From contig JAJGOT010000195.1 of the NCBI GenBank assembly GCA_022457155.1, forward strand, positions 1,083,501 through 1,147,500: 64,000 nucleotides of DNA, written 5' to 3'. This DNA comes from Cladopsammia gracilis. Lineage: Eukaryota > Cnidaria > Anthozoa > Scleractinia > Dendrophylliidae. The translations under genes and the position numbers were made by a program. The first letter of the stretch is position 1, and each line of letters starts with the position of its first letter. Shown here in pieces: positions 12,501-26,200 of the stretch. Below the pieces are notes generated by a model. That model was given only the letters and a program-made list of their open reading frames with translations. It had not been told where the DNA came from and did not search any database.

Positions 12501-15500
12501 AAGAAACAGGGAAACTAATTCAGCCTTCTTCTTCACAAACATCACCTCTCAATATATTAGAAGGAGAAGGCTTTGGTGAATTAGCATTAACAGGTTTAAC
12601 TCATGCTTTACCTTGGTTAGGTAAAAAAACAGTTGAAATGGGACGATATGGAGCAAGTGAATTAATGAGAAATAAAAACATGCAAAAAAAAGCATTAGAT
12701 TATACTTTAGACTACGCAAAACCATTTTTACAAAAAACAACTTCAGATATGATGGATCAACTAAGTACTAAAATAAGACCAAAATTAAGATATAAAACAA
12801 ATAGAAAAGATTTAGACTTTCAAGGAGGTAGTGTAGATATTCATAGCCTCATTGGAAAATTGCCAAAACCAAAAGGTGGTTGGACTCCTGGAGAATACAA
12901 GTATATGGGACCGTATAACCCTTTGAATGAACAATTAAGATATGATCCTGAAACAGGTGAAGTATTAGAATGGATGGTTAAACCATATAATAAAGTAGAT
13001 GAAATTGCTGCTTATCATGATATATGTTATGATATGGGAAAAAATAAGAATGAATGTGATAGGCAAATGGTTAAATCTTTAGATCAGATTCCATACGGTG
13101 AAATACCGAAATGGGGACAAACAGCGAGATTTATTATAAATGCTAAACAAAATCTTGGTTTGGGTTTACCAAAGAAAACAAAGAATACAAAATCAAAAAA
13201 CGTAAAACGGCGTTGAGTAATAGTGATTGGACTCAACAATTAGCCGATGAATTACATAAACCAATCACTAGAAACTTTTTAAAGAGAACTGTAATATCAA
13301 ATGGGATTGATGAAATCTGGGCTGCAGATTTGGTTGAAATGCAAAAGTTTAGTAAATGGAATAAAGGAATAAATTATTTACTGATGGTAATAGATATTTT
13401 TAGTAAATATGGATGGATTGAACCATTGAAAAACAAAAAGACTGAAAGTGTTAGTAAAGCATTTGATGATATATTTAAAAAAAGTAAACGTAAACCAAAA
13501 ATGCTTTGGACTGATAAAGGTTCTGAATTTATCAGTAAACATTTCAAGGACCTTCTTGAAAAGAATAAAATCAAATTATATCATACAGAGAATGAAGAGA
13601 AATCAAGCATTGTTGAGAGATGGAATAAAACAATGAAAAACAGAATGTTTAAGATGTTTAGTGTAAATAACAATACTGTTTATTGGAACATCCTTGATAA
13701 ATTAGTTAATGATTATAATAAAACAAGACATTCTAGTATTAAAATGACTCCAATTCAAGCTAGTAAAAAAGAAAATGAAGAAAAAGTTTATGCTAATTTA
13801 TATTCAGATTTAATTTATTTGAAACCTGGAAAAATAAAATTTAAGGTTGGAGATTTCGTTCGTATATCAAAATATAAGAGACCTGTATTTGATAAAGGAT
13901 ATACTCCAAACTGGACAGAGGAAATATTTGTGGTTAATGAAATATTAAACACAAAACCTATAACATATAAAATTGTTGATTTAATGGGAGAAGAAGTAAA
14001 AGGATCTTTTTATGAAAAAGAGTTACAAAAAACAAAACAAGAAATATATAGAATTGAGAAAGTATTGAAACGAGACACCAAGAAAAAGTTAGCTTTAGTT
14101 AAATGGAGTGGATATCCTGTCAAGTTTAATTCGTGGATTCCTTTGAGTGATTTAAAAGATTTTTAATACTATTGTAGTATTAAAAAATTGTTTCAAGCGA
14201 CATAAAAAAAAGCCCTTAAAAGGGCAAATACTTTTTTTCCAGTCTAAAACAAATCCTGTGAATTACTTTCTTCCTCGACTTCATCTTCGTCATCACTTTC
14301 TTCATTAATCATTAATAATGATTCTCTTGGTTTCAATGGTCTAACATAAACTTCATGAACTTTAACTTGAATACATTTTACTAATTTGGAAATATAAATA
14401 CTCTCAATTATCAAAGCTAATTTCACTTTACAATATTGATTAAGATATTCAAATGGATCAACACTCTTTTGACCTTTAGTTTTAAATAAAGATAGAATTT
14501 TATTAGATTTTTCTGAATATATAAGTTTTGCATATAAAACTGGTGAAACACTTTTATCAATTTCTGTTTTAGTTCTTCCTTTTTTATCAGTGTATTCTTT
14601 CTTTTTATAATATAAAATTTGAGATAAATTTTGAGATTCTTCAACACCAATTGTATCTTCAAGATGGTTATAACAAAGTTGTTGAATATTTTCTAATGTT
14701 TTAAAAAAAGTTTTTTCTTCTTTTGTTGGATCTTTTTCTTTTTCCCATAAACAAACAGGAATTGTATATCCAACTAATTCTTGCGATTCTTGATTCTTTC
14801 TTTCAGATACACCAAAACTAAAAAGTAAAGGTGTTTCAATTATAAGAGGACCTTGCTTACCATTAGGATAAGATGTTTCGATTTTAATACGATGATATTT
14901 CATCTTAGAATTCTTGACTTTATATTGTTTGGCTTCGTTAAAAATTAGATTTTCTTTAGAAATGTTTTCGGGAGATGTAAGTTGCATTTTATTATATATA
15001 AATATTTTTTTTAAATTATTTTTTTTTTAAAAATTATAAATTTCAGCATAAAAAAAAGCCCTTAAAGGGCTAAATTTTTTTTTAATCAGAATCAGAATCA
15101 GAATCATGCCAAATTACATTAAGAGGTTCTTTTACTTCTACAAAATATTCTTCAAAATCTTCAAGTATATTTCTTATTTGTATAAATATTTTTTCATGAT
15201 CTTTTTCTAAAGAGAAATATTTAATATTTTTTTTCTGGAACTTCAAAATATAATACATTTCTATATCTTTTTTGTCTTAACATAATACTTCTAATAATAT
15301 CATAAGATAAATATTTAGAGTCTAAAAATTCAGATAACTTGCTATGATTAAGAATTCTAAAATGACGTTTATATATTAATGAATAAAAAGTATCTTCAAA
15401 ATCATCTGATACTTCAAAATCATCTGGTACTTCAAAATCATCAATAAACTTATATAAAACTTTTCTTTTATATTCTTCTTTCATTAAATATTTTCTCATA

Positions 15501-18500
15501 TATTTTATTTCTTTTCTTATTCTATTTAATAATTTCTTCTCTATTTCATTATTTCTTTTACTTTCCTTATATATTTTTTTTATTTCTTTCAATTTTAAAC
15601 TGTTATCTGATATAATTATATCTTCAACTTCCTTCTTTCTTAACTCATAAAATCTTTGATAATTTATAAATATATTGTGAAAATGAAGATCAATCATATA
15701 CATTTTACCATATAATATTTTATCAGCATATCTTATGCCAAAAAGATTTATGGAATTGCTTTGTATTGCGTATTATTAGATTTGCTTTGCGAAGAATTCA
15801 TTTTTTATTTTATATAAATATTTTTTTTAAATTATAATTTTTTTTTTTTTGCTACAACTTAATTTCTTTTTTAACTAATTCCCACCATTCTTCATAAAAA
15901 GCTTTTGTTGCTTCTGAAAGTTTTAGTGGTAATATTTCATCAACATTACTATAACCTAGAATAATTAAAATCTTTTTTATAATGAAAGTAATATTAATGA
16001 TTCTCTTTCTTTCAAATTGTGTATTTAATTTCGTAATTAAATTTGCATTATCAATTTTATAAAGTATTTCATTAATCTTAGAAATATCATTTTTATGTCA
16101 AAAGTTTTTTGTATTTCATTGATCTTTTTCTTAAAAAAATACTTTCTTTGATATACTGATTTTTTTCTATAACAACATCTTTCCCAATCAAATACACCAA
16201 CTTCATAATTTAATATTCTTTGAATTTCAAGTCCACAATCACAACAAACTTCAGCATAATCAATAATTTCTTTATTCTCATGTTTACATTTTTCATATAT
16301 TGGAATATTTCTTTTTTTCTTTTTTTTGATTTTACTTTTGTCATAAGATTTTAATATGGAAGAATATAATTTAATCTCTTCTTCTGTATACATATTTAAT
16401 CTTTTATTTTTTTAAATTTTTCAAAATTTTTAAATTTTTCAAATTTTCTCTTTCATAAAATCTTTCTCTCTTATACCTTTTATATCTAAGTTCTTCATCA
16501 AAATCTTCTATTAAAAAAAATCTTCTTATATATATAAATAAAATATCTTTTTTTGTGAAATCAATCATTTTATTTTATATTATTTTTTTTTTATTTTTTT
16601 CAGGTCTCAAAGCTAAAGTATTAATTTTATTTTCACAAATCAGTCTTTTATCATCATTTGCTGATAATGCTACCTTATTCATTTTCATTGAATAAATTTC
16701 ATGATTTTTACTTCTAATTATATTCATTTGTCTCATTTCTTCTTTTTCTGAGAATAAACATGTTTTGTAGTCTTCAAATGTTATTTCCTTTTTAATAACA
16801 TTTTTTTTAATTCCTTTACATTTCTTAATTTCTTCATCATCAACCTTAAAAGAATAAAGCTTAGGTCTTAGACCAACAAAATGCGTTATTTGACTACCAC
16901 AAACTTCATCTTTAAACATTCCTATTACTTTCTTATTAACTCCTGTTTTTATACCAGATACATGTTTTTCTGGATAATCACTTGTATCAAACTTCTTTTT
17001 TATGTCTTTCTTTATATCATCATAAAAATCATCTGTATGAATTTCATACATTAATGAATCTGTATCTGTAAAAAGTAACTCAGCTTTATTAGAATATTTT
17101 TTTCTTATATAATTATAGTGAAAATCATACATATGTAATTTAGATAAATCAAGAATAGCTTGACCAACATAAATAGGTTTATTAAAATATATTTCTGTCT
17201 TTTTCATATGAACTGCTATTAAATTCTGATCAAATATTGTTAAACGATCAAAATTAGGTTTTGATACTAATTTTTTAGCAATTTTTTTATTATTTACTAT
17301 TTTAATATTTTGTCTTTTTCTTATATTTTCTATTGTTTTTCCAAATACAGAATTATTCATTAATTTAAAAAAGTCTTTTTCAAAGGAATTTTTAGATTGT
17401 TTTCTTAATTCTGTATTCTTTTCTATATAAGGTTTCATCCAAGTAGATTGATAAAATGTTATTCCTCTATGTACTTTTGCTAGTGTAAGTCCTAAATCTA
17501 AACATTGTTTAAGATTTCTATAATGAATTATATAATTCTTTTTAGTATAAAAATTACCAACAAGTTTCTCAACTGAATCAAACTTTAATCTTTCTACAGC
17601 AAGTGGATAATCATTATGATCTTTCCATAATTCCTTTGGATATTTAAGATCCACTTCAAATATATAACCATGATTTGTAATTTTCTTTTCTAATATTTTT
17701 AATACACTTTGTACTGTAAGATCTTTCATCCATTTAAAACCATGAGTTGGAAGTCTTTGAAACATTGCATAACCATAAAGATTATTAGCATCAAGATATG
17801 AAATAAATTTTGATTCTTTCTTTGGATTATAATTTTTCATATATTTATTGTTTGCTTTTGAATATCTTTTTGATATATGTGTAATTCCACCTCTAATTCC
17901 TTCATCAAACATCATTAACATATCATAATCATGTAATAATTCAAGACTTTGATTTGTTTCTTTAAGACAAGCATCCCAAGCTAATCCAGGAGATGTATAA
18001 TAATGAGCTGGATCTAAATTATAATGTTTCAAGCATGTTTTTCTAAAGTTTTCAAAAACATCAGCTAAAAGTAATACATCAGTCTTAAGATATAAATCAT
18101 GATAATCTTTAATGGTTTTACAATTAAATTGTGTCCAAATCTTTTGTGCATGGTGGTAGTCATCTTCTGAAATATCTTCATTGTATAAATGTGAATAAAA
18201 GTCTTCTTTTGGTGGTAATTTAGTTTCTTTAAATTTTTCTAGAGAATTTACATAATCATAAGGATATACCCCTTTTCTTAGTAATAAATCTATATTATTT
18301 TTATAATATTTTTTTACAGAATAAAAATCATCAGGTTGTAAATTTTTAACGAGGTTTCCTAAAGAAGTTAATAAAAATTTAAATGAATCAATAAAACGTA
18401 TTTCAAAAGTAAATATTTTTATTTTTTCTCCATCATTTTTTTCACCAACTTTAATTTTCTTAGAAAATGATATATATTTCTCTTCTGTTTTAGGAATAAA

Positions 18501-21500
18501 AGTTAATTCTTCACCTTCTATTTTCGCTAATTCTTTAATAAAAAGATGTGAATCATAACCTTGAAGATTATGAAATATTACAGGAATTATTTTAGGTTTT
18601 CTACAATTAATATTACAAATATTATGAGCAGCTCCTCTATATTTCCCAGTAAAATGACAATGATCTCTAACTTTACTATATTTTTTATCATCTCTATTGA
18701 GTGAAATAAAAGGTTTTTCACAAATATGACAAATTTTTGAATTATTAAACTCTTTTTTATCAGAATCCGTAAATATCATCATTCTTGAGAAAGTATAAAA
18801 ACTAAAATTAATTTGTTCTACTATTTTTTTTAGTTTTTCTACAAAAATTATTGCAATATTTTCATCTTCTTTTTCCTTTGTATAAATAATAGGATTAGTT
18901 TCAAATATTCTATCCACTCTTTCATCAAAATCAAAAGATTTAATATAAATACAAAATCCACAAGGTTCGTGTTTTTGATATTCCATTGTATAAGAAAAAT
19001 TTGGATCCGGTTCACAATTATTCATTGGTTTTGTAAAACATTCAAAATCAGCATAAATAACAAAAGGAAAAGGTATTTTATAATTAAAATTTTTAAAAAA
19101 TGTAAATGAGTTTTTAGGAGGCATTTTTATTGCGGCTGTGGTATTATTACTACAAAATATAATGTGTTTCTTTAAAAGATCCTCTTTTGTAAAATGAGAC
19201 AAACATTTTTTACAATAATATTTTTTTAAAGTATTTTCAGAAACTTGTTTACTTACTAATCTTGAAAAATTTTTAATAAAAGTATAATGTGATTTTCCAT
19301 TGTCTTCATAAAGAAATAAATCTATTGAATTATTACAATCTTTATCATTCATTCTTAAAGGATAAAATTTATTATTATCATTAATTGAAAAAACATTTAT
19401 TCCTGGAAGACTTGGATTTAGATTTTCGAACTTTTTTATATCTGTTAATTTTACTGGAAATTTAATACCTTTAAATTTAAGATCATTTTCATATTTTTTT
19501 AAATCTGATATTCTTTGAGGTTGACCAATTTTAGATGGATGTAAATACCTTAAAATACACCACATGAAACATTTATTATCTTTTTTATTTTCTAAATTTA
19601 CTATAGCTTGCTTTTTTGAAATAAAATCAGGAAGTTTAATATATGAAGAACCTTTCATAGGTTTATATCTTACAATATGAATTTCTAATGATAAAACCTC
19701 TCTAAAATACCAACCTGAACCATTTTTTAGATAAGTTGAAATTTTATTAAGAATTTTTTGAAATATTTTAATTAAAATCTCTTTAATACGGGAACCTTCA
19801 AGATTAATATGTATTCCAGAATGAAAATAAGCTTTATCTGTAATAAATTTAGTTATTTTTTCATCAAACTCCACTTTTTCCATTAAACAAACTAATATAA
19901 AACTAAATTTAATATTTCTATAATTTTTAAGAAATTCTTTTAATTGTGAAATTTTTTCTATAAAATAATCTTTAGGAAATATATTTGGAACCCCTTCAAT
20001 AACATATTTTTCAGCAAAATTACTAAGAGCAGATTTTTCAAATTTAATTCCAACTTGGTATTCTTTCATTGCTCTTTCAAGTGCTTTCTTTAAATATTTT
20101 GGTGTATCTTCTGGAATTTTTCTATTTTTTATACATTCTTTAAAATAATCATCAAATGTTTTTTTATTTGATTTAATTGTCTTTTTTTTGTATCTAAGTT
20201 TTAGTACTTTATTTTTCTTTGATTCATATTCTTTTGCTTTCTTTAATTTTTTTATTTTTCTTTTAAGAGATTTTACTTTCTTTTTAGGTTTTGTTTTCTT
20301 TATTAGTTTTGTTTTAGCTTTTTTAATATTTTTTCTTTGTTTTTCTATTCCCATAATTTCATTAATCAGTTTTTGTTTCTCTTGATTTTTATAATCTGAA
20401 TATTCTGTTTTTAATTTAGTTTGTTTATCTTTTTTTATATTCTTTAATTCTTCAATTGAAAGATTAGTTAAATCTTTTAAAGACATTCTTTTTTATTATA
20501 TGATTATATTTTTTTTAAATCCAAAATTTTTTTTTTCTCTACACAAAAAATTATAAATTTCAGCATAAAAAAAACCCCAAAAATGGGGCTAATAAGATAA
20601 TTCACTTTTAAAATAATCAAATACTTCTTCTGCATCAATACAATAATTTCCATAATCTTCATCATAGTCTTTTTCTGGTCTTTCTCCTATAATATTAATT
20701 TTTATTTTTTCTTGAAATTTATATAAAATTTTCTTTACACTTTTTATCTCTTTACAATTTGATAAATATCTATTTGTTAAAAAACAGGCAATATTACCTG
20801 AACAATAAAAAAGATCATGAAAAACTAAAGTATCTATTTCATCATCATCTCTATCATAAAAAGATCTATCAAAATCTAAAATCAAATCTGGAAGTTTATT
20901 CAACTCTGTATTATTTTTTTAAAATTTTTTCTTAATTCTTCTCTAAAAAAATCCCAATCTTGACCAAGTATAAGTTTTCTTAATATTTTAAAGACTTTTA
21001 AAAAAACTTTATCTATATTTTCATATTTTTCTTGTAAATTTAATATTGATTCTGGATTTTTCTTTATGATTTGGTTTGTATCTGGCTTTGCGTTCATTAT
21101 TTTATTATATATAAATATTTTTTTTTAAATTATTTTTTTTATTCCCACTACATCAAAAATCCATCACCCATACAGTAGTTATAAAAATGTCTCTTCTACT
21201 ATACTTCCCAAGTACTTTTTCCCTATCATTTTTCTATTTATTTCTGATATAAAAATTTTAAGAAAATCCAAAAATCAACTTTTTCTGTCATTTTCCTGAG
21301 AATCCCGCGAGCCCGAAGGGCGAGCTTATAATTTCTTTAAGATAAAGCAAATCAAGATTTCATTAGGTTTTATAATTTTTTTAAGATATTGAATTTTTTT
21401 TAGTTTAGATATCTATTAAATTTTAAGACTTAAATAATTAAATAATATACAGAAAAAATTTTAAGTATTAAAAAAGACATTAAATTTATGAAATAATTTT

Positions 21501-23232
21501 TAATACTTGTTTTTATTACTTAAATAAATAGAAAAACAACGATACAAACAAGAGTTGCCGTATAAATTATATTTATTTCCCGTTTTAAAAAATTTTTCTA
21601 AAATTCAAAAAATACCAATAATACAAAAAATCATAAGAATTAATTAGGTCTTGAATTCCCTTTATTTTAAAGAATGGATAACAGGGATTCTCAGGAAAAT
21701 GACAGAAAAAGTTGATTTTTGGATTTTCTTAAATTTTTTATATCAGAAATAAATAGAAAAATGATAGGGAAAAAGTACTTGGGAAGTGTAGTAGAAGAGA
21801 CATTTTTATAACTACTGAATAAAATATCTTTGATCACATAACCCAAATTTTGTGAAAATTCCATTGTTTCAAAATCACACCAATTACTCATAGACGCGAT
21901 CAACATCTCGTTACGTATTTTATAGATTCGGGAAATCGTTGCAATGGTTGCTAATGTTTTTATGGATGTCAATCATGTAAGCTTACGTTTATTTTGCTTC
22001 ATGTGTCCATGGTATTTCAGTATCATGTTTTAAATTGTGATTTTTAGGAACTGTGCTGAAAAATTACGAATAACTTAGACCCAGATCTTACTCACTGACT
22101 TGTTAAGAATACCAGGTCAAACAGGCAATGACCAAAATGCTCTGTACATCACTTTTAACAGTTAGTGTTCGCCGTTACCGAAACAGATTAATTTCTCTTT
22201 CATAATCTTCCTTTCTGTAGTGTTTAAAGGGCCTCCAACTATAAGGGTCTCCCTTGTAACTGAGAACTGAATATTGAAAACAAAACTCACTGATAAGTAT
22301 TTCTACTTCATGCTTCAATACATTATAACCTTAGGTTTTTAAACACACCTCAGAAGCAAAAAGCAATGAATCAGATGACATAGCAAAGAGTATCCTGAAG
22401 TATTTCCCGGAGTTTCATGCGTTTAAACTGCGTCCACCATCGTCCGATCCAGATGTTGTATCAAACCTCAACGAAAAAGAGTTCAGTGAGGTTAACAAGT
22501 TGTTTGTTTGGGGAATCGATGGCTTCAAGCGAGTGCTAATGTGCAAGCTTTCTCCGAAGCGCAGTTTCAATGAAGCTGAGTATGTTACTGGGGAAGGTGA
22601 GCTCAATCTCTTCTCAGTCATATTTAACAGTATGCGTGACCCACGTTGAAAAATGTTGCAAAGCCGGTGTAAATTTGCCGATACTTACATCCTCTTCCTT
22701 AGTATAAACCGAATACGAAAAGTGTAAAGAAATCATTTTTTATCTGTCCATCACGTTTTACCTTCCATTAGTATTTAAGTTTATTTTAATTTTACTTATT
22801 TTGTTACAAATTGTTATATCGTTAAAGTTTATTGTGGAATACCCGGCTGAAAACTAGCTTTGAAGCTAAGTGTATTTCCACTTTACCCAGCCCCAAAGTG
22901 GAGTTTTCAGACTTTTAAATTGTAACTAGGAGTACAATTGTTAAAGAGTATATTTTCTAAATTTTGTTAACCTAAATTAAGATTTTGTAAATCCCAGTCC
23001 CAATAGACCTATTTCATAATGGCGGCCGATTTATTTATTCTTTTATATGTATGTTAATTAGCCTCACTGGCCTCATTTTAAAGTAAAAATTCCTTTGAAT
23101 TTTGCACATGTTACCGAGGCCAGTGAGGCTAATTAACGTACATATAAAAGGATAAATAAATCGGCAGCCATTATGAAATAGGTCTATAAGATGATTTTAA
23201 TTTGTAATTATTATAAATAAGCATTATTATTA

Positions 23233-23279
<47 letters not shown>

Positions 23280-26200
23280 TATTATGTATGTATGTATGTA
23301 TGTATGTATTGGGATAGCATTTGTTGTGTAAAACCTTATTCCAAGAAAGTCGAGAAAATCGTTTCACTTATATGGCATTCCAACTCGCCAAGAAATTTAT
23401 CTCTAATGCAACTTTTTATAAACTTTTACTGCGTTAATTAGCCAAAATTAATTAGTTGAATGAGAAGTGTTTTGCTTAATACCCGTCTATTTGTCATTTT
23501 CCTCATTAGGACTTGCCGAATTGGTGACCACATACGTAGCTCAGCTGAATAATCCCGGAACAGTTGTAAATGTTGAAAAAACTTGGGACAACTTTGTCTC
23601 CACAAAATGTACCACCGTGAAAGCAGCTGTATTAGGAACGTATGACGACGCAATGAAGTTACAGATGGAGGGCAAAATGCCGTGCGAAAGTGATGTTATT
23701 CATTTGGCCCACCAGACAGCGTTTGATGAAGCCTTGAACCTGTTTCAAGAAGAGACGTTCGGCATTTCTACAGCAAATGTGGAAAAATATCTAAAGGAAA
23801 TAACGGTAATTGTATCATTCAACGATAGTAAAATGAATTTCGGATTATAAGTAGTAAGTTATAGCGATCTTAAAAGAGAAAACTAGTTGCTAGAAAGTGG
23901 TATAGCCAAGAAGATTTGAAATAAATTGGTTAAATTCGGAACCGGCAGTTAGTTATTGATATTTCAACAAATGAAATCAAAACTACGTTTTCAGCTGCTT
24001 GGTTAACACGAGTTGTGGGGGCAGTACGCAGCTTTTACAAGGTCTTCTCTGATTTGCTGAGAAAACAATAGAACAAACAACACAACGATGCCTAACAATA
24101 GACCCTAGACCTAAAAACAATAGAGCTGCATGATATACAGGTCCAATGAAATTAGAGGTTGTAAAGAGCTGCGTGGTATCTGGAGTTGTGTATGTTTATA
24201 TCAAGCAAAAAATCGCCAAATACTCGTGGAGTTTTAAGTTAGACAATATCCTGATTATCCGATTGCTATCATGTCACTTAGTCACCCATATGCAGTCTCT
24301 CTTACTAGTACTACGACCTTCCTTACGAAAATTGAGAGACAAGCAGAAACCTCATTCCCAAGACCTCTTCAGTATAAAGACCATGGCAAAAAAAGAGGTG
24401 ATGTGACATTTTTTGAAGGGTAAGCAGGGCCGCAGGTTGCATGAGGCGAACCGAGGCACTTACCTAGGCAAAAATAAAATTTTGAATAAAGGTACAAGCA
24501 TTGGATTTCTATTGTAAGAGGCTATGCATAAAAAGAATGAAAGAAGTGTTATTTAAATTGTAACCTGGGAAAACGCTATGGTTTCTATCGACTGACTATT
24601 TCGAAGAAAAATTAAAATGTACAGATAGTTTATTTCCTCAACAGGATTATACGGAATGTAGTTTAAAACGCTGGCAACAGGAAAACAGCAACATTACTAA
24701 GGAGAACTGCCACAAGCTGCTGATTGAATTGAAACAACAACACCTCGACCCAATTTTAACTCGTTTGAGAGGACGAGATGCGGTTCAAGTTTCTTTTTCA
24801 GAAATCAAGGAAGGTTATGCTGCCATCGAGAGGGACTTCTTGTCTGGAGCCAAAGGAGCTGCAGATGCTTGTGCTCTGATGTACTCCGATATTTCAAAGC
24901 GTGAGCAATTTTTGATACCAATGTTTTTCTAAGGATGTTTAATACCTTGATTTTAGTACCTGTAGCCTTAAACAGCATATATATTCTGAATAGTCCGTGT
25001 TTTTCTTTAAACGCTGTTACGTACTTTGAAATTTATTGTTACACTAGTTAGTCTTTTTAAGGTGGCTCCTAATAGTTTAACCCTATTCAGCCTGGGCTTT
25101 TTTTTGAGTTTCTGAGCCTGGGGGGAGGGGGGGCACATTGTGCCCCCCCCCCCCCGTCGTAACTTCAAGAACATTAAGGCTATGACAATGAAACCTAGAT
25201 GGTACATAGCACGTCCAAAACTGTCACCTTTGCGGTCCGCATAATGGAACGATGACGTCATATGACGTAGTTATTAGGTAATTAGTTATGCGGCCGCCAT
25301 CTTGGATCCGCCATCTTGGATTTCTGAATTTTTTCAGAACCTCTTAAAAACCGTCCAAATTCACCCAAAATTAATAAAAACCAATAAATAAACGCTAAAT
25401 GACGTAAAAATATAAAAGTTACACCAATAAACATTGTTTTTCTTCATTCAAAGGTATAAATATGCAAATTTCAAAAAACATGGCTGTCAAAATCTTGTTG
25501 CCATGGAAACATTAAGTCACGTGATCAAAAAATTGTCATATGAAATTGTTGCCAGATAAATTTTAGGAAAAGTCACAAAGTTTGATGGCGTTTGCATACA
25601 TATTAAGGAAGTTATGAATGTTGAAAGTTAGCGCGGGCACTTTGTGCCCCCCCCCCCTCCCCCCCTCCCACAGGCCGAATAGGGTTAAACATTCCCATCA
25701 TGATACATCTATGATATTCAATCACAGCTACACCAGTAAAGTTAAGAGAAAACGTTTAGTACAGGTTTGTAAACACTTAACCAGTTAACAAATTTAGGTG
25801 GCTACGACATCAAAATTTGTTACCATGGCAACGTCAAAAGAGGCCAAAAAGACCCCATTTTCAACCTTTTGAGGCTAATAACTTCAAAACCGCTCGGTGA
25901 AATTTTTTGATTTTTATATATTTTCGTCTTATAAACATAACAAACATTTGCGTCAATTTTGAAAAAAAAATCTGTACATAGGATTCAGAGATATGTCATT
26001 TTAACATAAAGTTAAGGTAGCTCTGAGCTCTATGTACAGAATTTTTAAAAACAGTTTCTCTTGCCGATTAAACAAAAATATATCGAAAACAAAAACTTTC
26101 ACCGTGTAGTTTATGTTATTAGCCTCAAATGGTCCAAAATAGCGTAATTTTTTTACCTATTTTTGCGTTGCCATGGCAACGAAAGTTAACGTCATTTGGA

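Larger units (their letters stand above)
2416..21816. mobile_element. Polinton/Maverick (endogenous adintovirus-like) element, 19,401 bp
   Basis: The ends are AGTAGTTATAAAAATG... and its complement, flanked by the 6-bp duplication GAATAA (2410-2415 and 21817-21822); 6-bp duplications are diagnostic for Polintons. Inside are PolB, a retrovirus-like integrase with chromodomain, an adenain-type protease, packaging ATPase, double-jelly-roll MCP and minor capsid genes. This is the full Polinton core. Composition is much more AT-rich than flanking host DNA. Left-to-right order: membrane protein, fibre, ATPase (minus); structural genes, protease, PLA2, integrase (plus); ssDNA-binding-like, accessory genes and PolB (minus). 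Confidence 0.98.
22597..23509. other. GBP intron with small repeats
   Basis: Contains the 185-bp fold-back 23003-23187 and (ATT)n/(TATG)n runs 23226-23310; otherwise nothing recognised. Confidence 0.5.

Noticed and set aside
14203..20588. Bacterial contamination suggested by terminator-like hairpins
   Set aside because: The hairpins lie inside a Polinton with eukaryotic-virus gene content, embedded in host sequence with introns.
21691..21972. Minus-strand 93-codon ORF across the right Polinton border
   Set aside because: It spans TIR and host flank and has no domain; a chance frame.
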